A stretch of DNA of 64,000 nt from Formosa sp. Hel1_33_131 (lineage in GTDB: Bacteria; Bacteroidota; Bacteroidia; Flavobacteriales; Flavobacteriaceae): the NCBI GenBank assembly GCA_949499105.1, contig CATEFX010000062.1:1-64000 (forward strand). The letters are read 5' to 3'. Numbering within the stretch: position 1 is the first letter of the stretch; each line of letters starts with the position of its first letter. A program made the translations under genes and the position numbers. Below the pieces are notes generated by a model. It saw only the letters and a list, made by a program, of their open reading frames with translations, did not search any database and was not told the DNA's origin. This document shows positions 48,537 to 56,847 of this stretch, piece by piece.

Positions 48537-49726
48537 TAGGAGTTATACTGAATGAGTGCAGCTTTCAAAATAGCGACGGAGGTTCTAAGGTCTTCTTTTT
48601 TGAGTACGTACGCAATGCGCACTTGGTTTTTTCCGAGGCCTTTTGTTGAATAAAAACCTGCCGCAGGAGCGACCATAATGGTTTCATTATTTAGTCTAAA
48701 GTCTTCTAATAACCACTGTGCAAATACATCAGAATCTGATACAGGTAATTCTACGATACAGTAAAAAGCACCCTTAGGTTTGGCAACTTTAACCCCTTCA
48801 ATTTTTTCAAGTTCTTCAACTAAAACATTTCTTCGTTCAACATATTCAGAAATAACGTCATCAAAATAACTATCTGGAGTTTCTAATGCGGCCTCACTGG
48901 CAATCAGTGCATAACTAGGAGGCGATAAGCGTGCTTGTGCAAATTTAAGAGCGGTATCAAGTACCAATTTATTTTTGGTCACAATACACCCAATTCGAGC
49001 GCCACACATGCTGTATCGCTTCGAGACAGAGTCAATTATGATGGCATTCGATTCGAGTCCTTCTTCTTGCATGATGGAGTAATGTTCGTGACCATCATAG
49101 GTGAATTCGCGATAAACTTCGTCTGCAATCAAAAATAAATCATGTTTTTTAACAAGGATAGCGAGTTGTTTAATTTCAGCTTTACTGTATAAATAGCCTG
49201 TAGGATTCCCTGGGTTACAAATTAAAATTGCTTTTGTTTTTGGTGTAATCAATGCTTCAAAGTCGGCAATAGGCGGTAAGGCAAAATTTGAATCTATGCT
49301 AGAAACAACTGGCACAACATTCACCCCTTGAGCCGTTGAAAACCCGTTGTAATTCGCATAAAATGGTTCTGGGATAATCACTTCGTCCTCGGGGTCCATA
49401 ATACTCCCAAACGTAAAAAAGAGGGCTTCACTTCCCCCAGTGGTGATAATGATATTATCGAAACTGACATGGATGTCATTTTTTTTATAATAGGCGGCCA
49501 ATTTTGTGCGATACGTTTCTGATCCTTCCGATCGACTGTAAGTCAAGACCTCTAAAGTGTTATTTTTTACAGCATTTAGTGCGATTTCGGGTGTTTTAAC
49601 GTCAGGTTGTCCAATATTCAAATGATAGACTTTGACCCCTTCTTTTTTTGCATGTTCAGCGAAAGGCACTAATTTTCTAATAGGCGATTGTGGCATTTTG
49701 GCCCCTTTCTGAGAGATTTTTGGCAT
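48536..49726 (-). CDS. Class I/II PLP aminotransferase
   Basis: A 396-residue fold-type I aminotransferase. It has VYHLNIGQPDVKTPE, TTGGSEALFFTFGS, LICNPGNPTGYLYSKAE, IADEVYREFTYDG and the Schiff-base lysine K236 in DSVSKRYSMCGARIG; the C-terminal substrate Arg lies in VRIAYVLK. It differs clearly from the other aminotransferase at 11-12 kb, with an N-terminal SQKGAKMPQSPIRKLVPF. It heads an operon with murB. The substrate is unknown; aromatic or branched amino acids, or an amino donor step, are all possible. Confidence 0.88.
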   Translation of the reverse strand: MPKISQKGAKMPQSPIRKLVPFAEHAKKEGVKVYHLNIGQPDVKTPEIALNAVKNNTLEVLTYSRSEGSETYRTKLAAYYKKNDIHVSFDNIIITTGGSEALFFTFGSIMDPEDEVIIPEPFYANYNGFSTAQGVNVVPVVSSIDSNFALPPIADFEALITPKTKAILICNPGNPTGYLYSKAEIKQLAILVKKHDLFLIADEVYREFTYDGHEHYSIMQEEGLESNAIIIDSVSKRYSMCGARIGCIVTKNKLVLDTALKFAQARLSPPSYALIASEAALETPDSYFDDVISEYVERRNVLVEELEKIEGVKVAKPKGAFYCIVELPVSDSDVFAQWLLEDFRLNNETIMVAPAAGFYSTKGLGKNQVRIAYVLKKEDLRTSVAILKAALIQYNS

Positions 49727-49749
49727 TGTTTTGATGTATCTATTGCTTA

Positions 49750-49757
49750 CAAATTTA
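49750..49757 (-). promoter_or_regulatory. Promoter -7 element for the aminotransferase-murB operon
   Basis: TAAATTTG on the minus strand fits TAnnTTTG, 24 bases before the ATG. Confidence 0.6.
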
Positions 49758-49845
49758 TCTTAAAGTTTGTACAAAATAAAGTGCTTTATCAATTTATTTA
49801 AAAAAATCAGTCGTATATTGTAATATAACCCAAATTGCCTACAAC

Positions 49846-51192
49846 ATGAGCCTATACAAATCCCATTGTATGCTTATTTTTATTTGTTTAAATTTAAGCG
49901 TATTTCCTCAACAAAATTTTGAACTTCAAAACGTAAAAAGCACTAAGATACATTTTCGATTAGTAAATAATCTTATTGTCCTCCCTGTAACAATTAATGG
50001 TGTCCCTTTGTCATTTTTATTAGATACGGGCGTTTCAAGACCAATTATCTTTAATTTTTTCAACTTAAAAGACCAGCTATCTATCCACCAAACAGAATTA
50101 AACCAAATTCAAGGCTTAGGAACCAATGCGACGATTGAAGTTTTGCGATCCACCAATAATACAATTATAATTGGAGATGCGATACATAAAAGCCATGATT
50201 TGTTCGCAATTACCGACGCCTCCATTAACTTCGCTCCTAGTTTAGGGTTTGAAATTCATGGGATTATAGGATATGATGTTTTTAAAGATTTTGTGGTTGA
50301 AGTCAATTACAGTCAAAAGTTTATTAAACTTCATGATCCCAAGTTTTATACTCCAAAATTTTCAAATAAATGGCGGCAGTTACCCTTGAGGTTCTACAAT
50401 AAAAAACCAATCATTGAAGCTGCTGTGTCCATAGAAGGTCAGGAAATCCCCGTGAATCTATTAATTGATACCGGAGGAAGTGATGCGATATGGCTGTTTG
50501 AAGATTCAACGCAATCAATCTCAATTCCAGAAAACTCCTTTGACGATTTTTTAGGCAAAGGTCTTAGTGGAGCCATTTTCGGGAAACGAGCGGAACTAGA
50601 GTCGTTTCGACTGTCAGATTTTAAGTTAAGAAATGTAAATGTTGCATTCCCAGAATCTTCATCGGTCCACAAAGAAAGGATATATACGTTACGAAATGGG
50701 AGTTTAATGGGGGAGGCCTTGCATCATTTCAACTGGGTTTTTAATTATAAGTCACAATGGGTCGCATTTAAGAAAAATAGCGACTTCAACGATCCTTTTA
50801 AGTATAATAAAAGTGGAATTGTGATGCAATATTCAGGGGTTCAATTGGTTAAAAAGACATCATGGGTCCCCGATAAGACGTCTGGCAACTCGTCTTCTCA
50901 AAGTTCAAAGACTATTAAATACTCACCTTCCTACGGGATTGAAGTTGTCCCAGAATTAGTTATTTCAGAAATAAGACCATCTTCCCCAGCTGCGATTGCA
51001 GGCCTTAAAATTGACGATGTTGTGATTTCCATCAATTCTCAAAAATTAAGTTCATTGACACTACAAAAAGCGATTGAACAATTTTATGGGGCGGATGGGA
51101 AGCGCATCAAAATGATTATAGAACGCAACGGTGTTCTCATGAAATTTCAATTTAGACTCCAAGATTTATTACATAAAAAAAGCACCAATTAA
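49846..51192 (+). CDS. Retropepsin-like aspartyl protease with C-terminal PDZ domain
   Basis: A 448-residue exported protein with a signal peptide (HCMLIFICLNLSVFPQ). Two Asp-Thr-Gly motifs, LSFLLDTGVSRPII (first repeat) and NLLIDTGGSDAIWL (second repeat), give the two halves of a pepsin-like active site in one chain. Residues from about 365 on form a PDZ domain (ELVISEIRPSSPAAIAGLKI, DDVVISINSQKLSS). Gly-x-Gly flap-like and LGFEIHGIIGYDVFKDFV segments support the aspartic fold. It probably acts in the periplasm or on the surface. The substrate is unknown. Its stop codon lies inside a hairpin used by the opposite gene. Confidence 0.88.
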   Translation: MSLYKSHCMLIFICLNLSVFPQQNFELQNVKSTKIHFRLVNNLIVLPVTINGVPLSFLLDTGVSRPIIFNFFNLKDQLSIHQTELNQIQGLGTNATIEVLRSTNNTIIIGDAIHKSHDLFAITDASINFAPSLGFEIHGIIGYDVFKDFVVEVNYSQKFIKLHDPKFYTPKFSNKWRQLPLRFYNKKPIIEAAVSIEGQEIPVNLLIDTGGSDAIWLFEDSTQSISIPENSFDDFLGKGLSGAIFGKRAELESFRLSDFKLRNVNVAFPESSSVHKERIYTLRNGSLMGEALHHFNWVFNYKSQWVAFKKNSDFNDPFKYNKSGIVMQYSGVQLVKKTSWVPDKTSGNSSSQSSKTIKYSPSYGIEVVPELVISEIRPSSPAAIAGLKIDDVVISINSQKLSSLTLQKAIEQFYGADGKRIKMIIERNGVLMKFQFRLQDLLHKKSTN

Positions 51193-51200
51193 GGTGCTTT
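51175..51200 (-). terminator. Terminator of the DUF1573 gene, spanning the stop codon of the opposite gene
   Basis: AAAGCACC / GGTGCTTT with a six-base loop, with an A-run on the plus strand that gives a T-run on the minus strand. It lies 25 bases past the stop of the minus-strand gene. The loop holds the TAA of the plus-strand protease gene. Confidence 0.8.
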
Positions 51201-51224
51201 AGTTTAGGAGTGAAGGTTTTGAGC

Positions 51225-51650
51225 TTATTGCTCTATAACACTTTTGTCTTTATCTCCAATGACACTAGACTTGCTAGAATCAATGACCGTTCCTTTGATT
51301 TTTAAAGCAACTGTAGGCGTATCTGCATTAGAAGTAACGGTAATCGTTTTTCGAATTGGATTCACTCTTTTAGTATCGTACTTGACTTCAATCTCACCGT
51401 TTTCTCCAGGTAAAATAGGCGCTGTAGGTTTTTTAGGCACAGTACAACCACAACTTGATTTAACTGCAGAAACAATTAAGGGCGCATTCCCTGTGTTTTT
51501 AAATTTGAAGACACGTACGCCATCGGATCCTTTTTCAATGGTTCCATAATCAATTGTTTCCGATTCAAATTCAATTTTAGCTATTTTGTCTTGTGCATAT
51601 ATCCCTAAATTAAAGAGGAAAATTAATGCTAGTGTAAAAATCTTTTTCAT
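51225..51650 (-). CDS. DUF1573 secreted protein
   Basis: A 141-residue exported protein with a signal peptide (KKIFTLALIFLFNLGIYAQ). The DUF1573 (ASH/MSP-like beta-sandwich) domain follows: ETIDYGTIEKGSDGVRVFKF, NTGNAPLIVSAVKSSCGCTV, PGENGEIEVKYDTKR and GKIKGTV-type end (ALKIKGTVID). The CGC pair is conserved in the family. Function is unknown; it may be a periplasmic binding or scaffold module. Single gene with its own terminator. Confidence 0.9.
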   Translation of the reverse strand: MKKIFTLALIFLFNLGIYAQDKIAKIEFESETIDYGTIEKGSDGVRVFKFKNTGNAPLIVSAVKSSCGCTVPKKPTAPILPGENGEIEVKYDTKRVNPIRKTITVTSNADTPTVALKIKGTVIDSSKSSVIGDKDKSVIEQ

Positions 51651-51752
51651 ATTGTGATGTTTGTTAATGTAAATTTAGTCACTTTTTATTCAAACTGCAA
51701 AAATGCACTCATATAAATTCAATTATTAATTCTAAAGAAAATAAAATATAAG

Positions 51753-51760
51753 TACTTTTG
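51753..51760 (+). promoter_or_regulatory. Promoter -7 element for valS
   Basis: TACTTTTG fits TAnnTTTG, 31 bases before the valS ATG. Confidence 0.6.
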
Positions 51761-51790
51761 TAAATTAACATTCAAAAACTATTCTAAAGT

Positions 51791-54421
51791 ATGTCAATTC
51801 CTTCCAAATATGATGCAGCAGCTGTTGAAAACAAGTGGTATGACTATTGGATGACCAATAAGTATTTTCATTCGACTCCCGATTCTAGAGAGCCCTATAC
51901 GATTGTCATCCCACCACCAAACGTCACCGGTATTTTACATATGGGTCATATGCTGAATAATACGATTCAAGATGTGTTAGTACGTCGGGCACGTTTGCAG
52001 GGAAAAAATGCCTGTTGGGTCCCTGGAACGGACCATGCTTCTATTGCGACAGAAGCCAAGGTTGTAGCCAAACTTAAAGAACAAGGGATTGATAAAAATG
52101 ACCTTTCTCGAGAAGCGTTTATGAAACACGCTTGGGATTGGACCGACGAATATGGCGGCGTTATTCTCGAGCAATTAAAAAAACTAGGGTGTTCTTGTGA
52201 TTGGGATCGTACAAAATTCACCATGGATGATGATATGAGTGAATCTGTGATTAAAGTCTTTATTGATTTATTTAATAAAGGAATGATTTACAGAGGGTTT
52301 AGAATGGTCAATTGGGATCCTCAAGCCCAAACAACCTTGTCTGACGAAGAAGTGATTTATGAAGAACGACAAGGGAATTTATATTATTTAAATTATAAGA
52401 TTCAAGATAGTGATGAGGTCATCACAATTGCAACCACACGCCCTGAAACCATTTTAGGAGATGCTGCAATATGTATCAATCCAAACGATGAACGTTATAC
52501 ACATCTAAAAGGAAAAAAAGCGATTGTACCCTTATGTGGTCGGGTGATTCCGATTATTGAAGATGAGTATGTCGATATTGAATTTGGAACAGGCTGTCTA
52601 AAAGTGACGCCAGCTCACGATATTAACGATAAGGCCCTTGGAGAAAAATACCAGCTAGAAGTCATCGATATTTTTAATGCCGATGCAACACTCAATAGTT
52701 TTGGACTCCATTATGAAGGAAAAGATCGATTTGTCGTTCGAAAAGAAATTGCTACAGAGTTAGAATCCAAAGGGTATCTCATTAAAACCGAACCACATGT
52801 TCATAAAGTTGGAACTTCGGAACGTACAAAAGAAGTGATTGAACCTCGACTTTCTGATCAGTGGTTTTTAAAAATGGAAACGCTCGCAAAACCAGCAATC
52901 AAAGCAGTTTTAGAAGATCAAACCATCAACTTATTTCCAAAAAAGTTTGAAAACACCTATCGCCACTGGATGGAAAATATTCGTGATTGGAATATTTCAA
53001 GACAATTATTTTGGGGTCAACAGATACCAGCGTATTTTTATGGTGATGGTAAAGATGACTTTGTAGTCGCCGAATCTATTGAAAAAGCGTTAGAATTAGC
53101 AAAAGTCAAATCTGGAAACACCCAATTAAGTATTCAAAATTTAAAACAAGATAAGGATGTTTTAGATACTTGGTTTTCGTCTTGGCTATGGCCTATGTCC
53201 GTGTTTGATGGGATCCGAAATCCAGAAAATGAAGACATCAAGTATTACTATCCAACCAATGACTTAGTTACGGGGCCAGATATTTTATTTTTCTGGGTCG
53301 CGCGTATGATTGTTGCTGGCCACGAATATAAAGATCAAAAGCCTTTTACCAATGTTTACTTTACGGGGCTTGTGCGTGATAAACAACGCCGTAAAATGAG
53401 CAAATCTTTGGGGAATTCTCCAGATGCTTTAAAACTTATCGAAAACTTTGGTGCCGATGGCGTTCGAGTGGGATTGTTATTGAGTTCTGCAGCGGGCAAT
53501 GACCTGATGTTTGATGAAGCATTATGTCAACAAGGAAAAGCATTTGGAAATAAAATATGGAATGCTTTCCGACTCATTGAAGGGTGGGAGGTTGCAGACA
53601 TTGCTCAGCCAGCACATGCAAGCACAGCCATTGAGTGGTATCAAGCTAAATTTCAAAAAACATTAGTAGAAATTGAAGATCATTTTAGTAAGTATCGATT
53701 AAGTGATGCGTTGATGACGACTTATAAGTTAATTTGGGATGATTTCTGCTCTTGGTTGTTAGAGATGGTCAAGCCAGCTTATGAAGCACCCATTGACAAA
53801 AAAACTTACGCGGCTGTTGTTGAAATATTAGAATCAAATCTAAAAATATTACACCCTTTTATGCCATTTCTTACGGAGGAAATTTGGCAGTTTTTAACCA
53901 AAAGGACGCCTGAACAAGCCCTAATTGTTGCGTCCTGGCCAGAAATCATGCCTTATGATCCCATAATATTAGAAGGATTTGATTTTGCTTCAGATGTGGT
54001 TTCAGGAATCCGTACCATTCGAAAAGAAAAAAATATTGCATTTAAAAACACCATTGAATTTTTGGTTTTAAATAAGGAATCCCAAACGAAAGATTTTGAT
54101 GCGATTATTTCAAAATTAGGTAATATATCTAAGCTGACTTATACCAATGAAACGGTAGAAAATGCATTATCTTTTAGAGTGAAATCGAATGAATATTTTA
54201 TTCCAGCGAATGACACGATCGATGTGGACGCTGAAATTTTAAAATTAGAAGACGAGCTTAAGTACACCGAAGGGTTTTTGAAGTCGGTTCAAAAGAAGTT
54301 GTCTAATGAGCGTTTTGTTTCGGGAGCTCCTGAGCAAGTGGTGGCAAGTGAAAAGAAAAAAGAAGCGGATGCTATTGCTAAAATTGACACACTTAATGCA
54401 AGTCTTAAAAACTTAAAATAA
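51791..54421 (+). CDS. valS: Valine--tRNA ligase
   Basis: Charges tRNA-Val with valine. The 876-residue class I synthetase has the HIGH motif in PPPNVTGILHMGHM (residues 41-54), the editing domain with TTRPETILGDAAICI, the KMSKS motif in RRKMSKSLGNSPDAL (about 535), an anticodon-binding helical domain, and a C-terminal coiled coil (LKLEDELKYTEGFLKSVQKK) that contacts tRNA. It is a single gene that ends 2 bases before the convergent ACBP gene. Confidence 0.97.
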   Translation: MSIPSKYDAAAVENKWYDYWMTNKYFHSTPDSREPYTIVIPPPNVTGILHMGHMLNNTIQDVLVRRARLQGKNACWVPGTDHASIATEAKVVAKLKEQGIDKNDLSREAFMKHAWDWTDEYGGVILEQLKKLGCSCDWDRTKFTMDDDMSESVIKVFIDLFNKGMIYRGFRMVNWDPQAQTTLSDEEVIYEERQGNLYYLNYKIQDSDEVITIATTRPETILGDAAICINPNDERYTHLKGKKAIVPLCGRVIPIIEDEYVDIEFGTGCLKVTPAHDINDKALGEKYQLEVIDIFNADATLNSFGLHYEGKDRFVVRKEIATELESKGYLIKTEPHVHKVGTSERTKEVIEPRLSDQWFLKMETLAKPAIKAVLEDQTINLFPKKFENTYRHWMENIRDWNISRQLFWGQQIPAYFYGDGKDDFVVAESIEKALELAKVKSGNTQLSIQNLKQDKDVLDTWFSSWLWPMSVFDGIRNPENEDIKYYYPTNDLVTGPDILFFWVARMIVAGHEYKDQKPFTNVYFTGLVRDKQRRKMSKSLGNSPDALKLIENFGADGVRVGLLLSSAAGNDLMFDEALCQQGKAFGNKIWNAFRLIEGWEVADIAQPAHASTAIEWYQAKFQKTLVEIEDHFSKYRLSDALMTTYKLIWDDFCSWLLEMVKPAYEAPIDKKTYAAVVEILESNLKILHPFMPFLTEEIWQFLTKRTPEQALIVASWPEIMPYDPIILEGFDFASDVVSGIRTIRKEKNIAFKNTIEFLVLNKESQTKDFDAIISKLGNISKLTYTNETVENALSFRVKSNEYFIPANDTIDVDAEILKLEDELKYTEGFLKSVQKKLSNERFVSGAPEQVVASEKKKEADAIAKIDTLNASLKNLK

Positions 54422-54423
54422 GC

Positions 54424-54690
54424 TTATTTCCTGTATAACAAGTAGTTGTTTGCTAGGTCGATGTAGCGTTGTTTTGCTTGGTCTTGGGTAAGGTCCTCAA
54501 CCTGAAAGAGTGCATTGGTTTTAAATGCATTTATGATGGCCTTGCTACTACTTGGTCGATTGTAGTCGTTTGTAGATTTTTTGTAGTAAGCATAGAGTTT
54601 TAAGAGGGTGTCAGCAGGAAATGGCTGGTCATGACTGTTGATGCTATCAACAGCTTCTCTAAATTCTATTTCTAAGGCCTCTGAATTCAT
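54424..54690 (-). CDS. Acyl-CoA-binding protein (ACBP)
   Basis: An 88-residue four-helix ACBP: LEIEFREAVDSINSHDQPFP, DTLLKLYAYYKKSTNDYNRP, then FKTNALFQVEDLTQDQAKQR and YIDLANNYLL. The conserved Tyr and Lys of the family (YAYYKKST, KQRYIDL) that hold acyl-CoA are present. ACBPs are common in eukaryotes and scattered in bacteria. It is the last gene of a lipid operon after psd (1-base gap), fitting a role in moving acyl-CoA to or from phospholipids. The inner ATG was chosen; a longer frame would overlap psd. Confidence 0.88.
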   Translation of the reverse strand: MNSEALEIEFREAVDSINSHDQPFPADTLLKLYAYYKKSTNDYNRPSSSKAIINAFKTNALFQVEDLTQDQAKQRYIDLANNYLLYRK

Positions 54691-54691
54691 A

Positions 54692-55339
54692 CTATGCTTT
54701 GGCGATGATACACTCACCACCTTTCACTTTTTGATTTAGTTTGACTTTAATATTTGTATCCAAAGGTAAAAATAAATCAACTCTAGATCCAAATTTAATA
54801 AAACCAGCATCGGAACCTTGTTCAACTGTTTGACCTTCTTTAGCGTAATTTACGATACGTCGCGCTAATGCACCTGCAATTTGACGATACAATACTTTAC
54901 CATAAGTTTGATTTTCTACAACAATGGTAGTACGTTCGTTATCGGTACTCGCTTTTGGGTGCCAAGCAACCAAATATTTACCGGGGTGATATTTACTAAA
55001 TAGTATAGATCCGCTGATTGGATAGCGGGTTACATGGACATTGATAGGCGACATGAAAATACTAACTTGTAACCGTTTTTCTTTGAAGTATTCTGTTTCT
55101 TCAACTTCTTCAATCACCACGACTTTTCCATCAACGGGAGCAATCACATGATGGTCGTTTTGATCGGTATTGCGTTTTGGGTTTCGGAAAAATTGTAGGA
55201 TCAATAGGAGTATCCCCAATAAGCTAATTTGAATCGCTTTTACGAGCCAGGGTATCTGGATAGTACCAGTTAATAGAAATATAGCGACTACAATGACGAG
55301 TGCTATAAAAATTATTTTTTGACCTTCTTTATGAAACAT
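54692..55339 (-). CDS. psd: Phosphatidylserine decarboxylase proenzyme
   Basis: Turns phosphatidylserine into phosphatidylethanolamine, the main flavobacterial phospholipid. The 215-residue short (archaeal/Psd-B) type has two N-terminal membrane helices (residues about 10-45), VIAPVDGKVVVIEEVEETEY, FMSPINVHVTRYPISG and the self-cleavage site FIKFGSRVDLFLP, where the Ser becomes the pyruvoyl group. It overlaps the end of cdsA by 11 bases. The phosphatidylserine synthase gene is not in the window. Confidence 0.94.
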   Translation of the reverse strand: MFHKEGQKIIFIALVIVVAIFLLTGTIQIPWLVKAIQISLLGILLLILQFFRNPKRNTDQNDHHVIAPVDGKVVVIEEVEETEYFKEKRLQVSIFMSPINVHVTRYPISGSILFSKYHPGKYLVAWHPKASTDNERTTIVVENQTYGKVLYRQIAGALARRIVNYAKEGQTVEQGSDAGFIKFGSRVDLFLPLDTNIKVKLNQKVKGGECIIAKA

Positions 55340-56150
55340 AATTTAATATTCTTAAAAATAAATAGATAAATGGCGCTGCAAATATAACACTATCTAAACG
55401 ATCTAACAGGCCTCCATGCCCAGGCATTATTTTTCCGCTATCTTTTACAGAAGCCTGCCGTTTGTATTTAGATTCTACTAAGTCGCCTAAAGTTCCAAAA
55501 ACCCCTACAATCACACTGATAATTAGCCAACTAGTAAAGCTTAATGAATCTGTGTAATTTGCTATAACATAACTTCCCAAGGCGGCAAAAAAGACACCAC
55601 CTAAAAAACCTTCGACTGTTTTTTTAGGAGAAATGCTTTCAAATAGTTTCTGTTTCCCAAAATTCTTCCCAACGATGTATGCAAAAGTATCATTAATCCA
55701 AATTAAAATGAATATGAACATAATGATTTCAGGGCTATAGTTTCCGAAATTCAGTGCGATTAATAGTAAAAACACAAAACCACTACTCACATAAAAGGTG
55801 GTATTGATAAACTGATTTGATAGTAAAGCAGGGAGGCTTTTTGAAGAAAATAAATCTCGAATTAAAAATAAATTTACAAACAGGCAAATCACTAATAATA
55901 TTTGTGATATGTCAGACAGACTTTCTTGGGGTATAAATAGCTGGCCCCAAAATGCTACTGCTAAAAACATGATCATAAAAATAATGTAGGAAGCCCTGTT
56001 TCTTTGACGAATTAATTTATTGAATTCTCCCAAACAAATAAATCCAAATATGAAAAATATAGCAATACAAGAATATTTAAATTGGAGTGAACCAATTAAA
56101 ATAACGGCAAATAATAGTCCTGATAAAGCTCTTGTGGTTAGTTCTTTCAA
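55329..56150 (-). CDS. cdsA: Phosphatidate cytidylyltransferase
   Basis: Makes CDP-diacylglycerol from phosphatidate and CTP, the branch point of phospholipid synthesis. The 273-residue membrane protein has about seven hydrophobic segments and the C-terminal family signature KYKRQASVKDSG followed by MPGHGGLLDRLDS. No ATG is available: the frame is closed by a stop two codons upstream, so translation starts at TTG (KELTTRALSGLL). It follows the LUD gene by 8 bases and overlaps psd. Confidence 0.94.
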   Translation of the reverse strand: MKELTTRALSGLLFAVILIGSLQFKYSCIAIFFIFGFICLGEFNKLIRQRNRASYIIFMIMFLAVAFWGQLFIPQESLSDISQILLVICLFVNLFLIRDLFSSKSLPALLSNQFINTTFYVSSGFVFLLLIALNFGNYSPEIIMFIFILIWINDTFAYIVGKNFGKQKLFESISPKKTVEGFLGGVFFAALGSYVIANYTDSLSFTSWLIISVIVGVFGTLGDLVESKYKRQASVKDSGKIMPGHGGLLDRLDSVIFAAPFIYLFLRILNYVS

Positions 56151-56158
56151 TAGTTATA

Positions 56159-56767
56159 TTATAAATCTTCCAATAATAGCAAATATAGGTTTTTTGAGCT
56201 ACTTCCATAACTTAGGAAATCATTGTTCTCATTTGCTTTAAAATGTTTGATAGTAGTGATGTTGGAGGGGATTTTTGTTTTGCTCTTTGATTTTATACTC
56301 TGTAGGCCTTCGCTGATAGTTGTTACAAATTGACTTGTTGTCGCAAAGACCACGAAATTTTCAGGTAATTCTATTAATTTCTTTTCAGCAATTTGATTGG
56401 ACGATATAAGTATCGATCCGTCACTAGCAATAAGAGATTCACAGGTGGTAAATAGGAAGTCAGCATCTTCCATTTTTTGTGTTGAATTGAATTTAAAACG
56501 TTTAAACTTATCTTTTAATTGTTTGTTGTGTACGACTGTGTTATTGTGATTCCAATTATTTTCTTCAATAATATCATGAAGATAATTCTGAACTTCGTTG
56601 AAAGTTTCGGCATACAAAAACTTGCCGCCATTTTTATTGAATTTGACTGTGAAAGCTTCGTCTATCGGTAAATTATCAGCTTCTATGAACTGACTCTGAT
56701 CATTGTTTTCAGGGCTGCTCTTTGAAGTATCAGGTTTTGAACCAAATATTTTACGAAATACACTCAT
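56159..56767 (-). CDS. LUD (LutC/YkgG)-domain protein
   Basis: A 202-residue protein of the LUD family, related to LutC of lactate utilisation. Signature parts are MEDADFLFTTCESLIASDGS, ISSNQIAEKKLIELPENFVV and VFATTSQFVTTISEGLQSI. LutA and LutB are not here, so lactate oxidation is not indicated. Its position between ftsH and cdsA is shared, as I recall, by other flavobacteria. The N-terminal 30 residues are polar and probably disordered. Function unknown. Confidence 0.85.
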   Translation of the reverse strand: MSVFRKIFGSKPDTSKSSPENNDQSQFIEADNLPIDEAFTVKFNKNGGKFLYAETFNEVQNYLHDIIEENNWNHNNTVVHNKQLKDKFKRFKFNSTQKMEDADFLFTTCESLIASDGSILISSNQIAEKKLIELPENFVVFATTSQFVTTISEGLQSIKSKSKTKIPSNITTIKHFKANENNDFLSYGSSSKNLYLLLLEDL

Positions 56768-56847
56768 TTTGATTAGAGATATAAGGTTTTTTGCTTATAC
56801 TCTTTCAAATATAAAAAATTAAGATATAATAAAAGTTGTTTTTGAAT

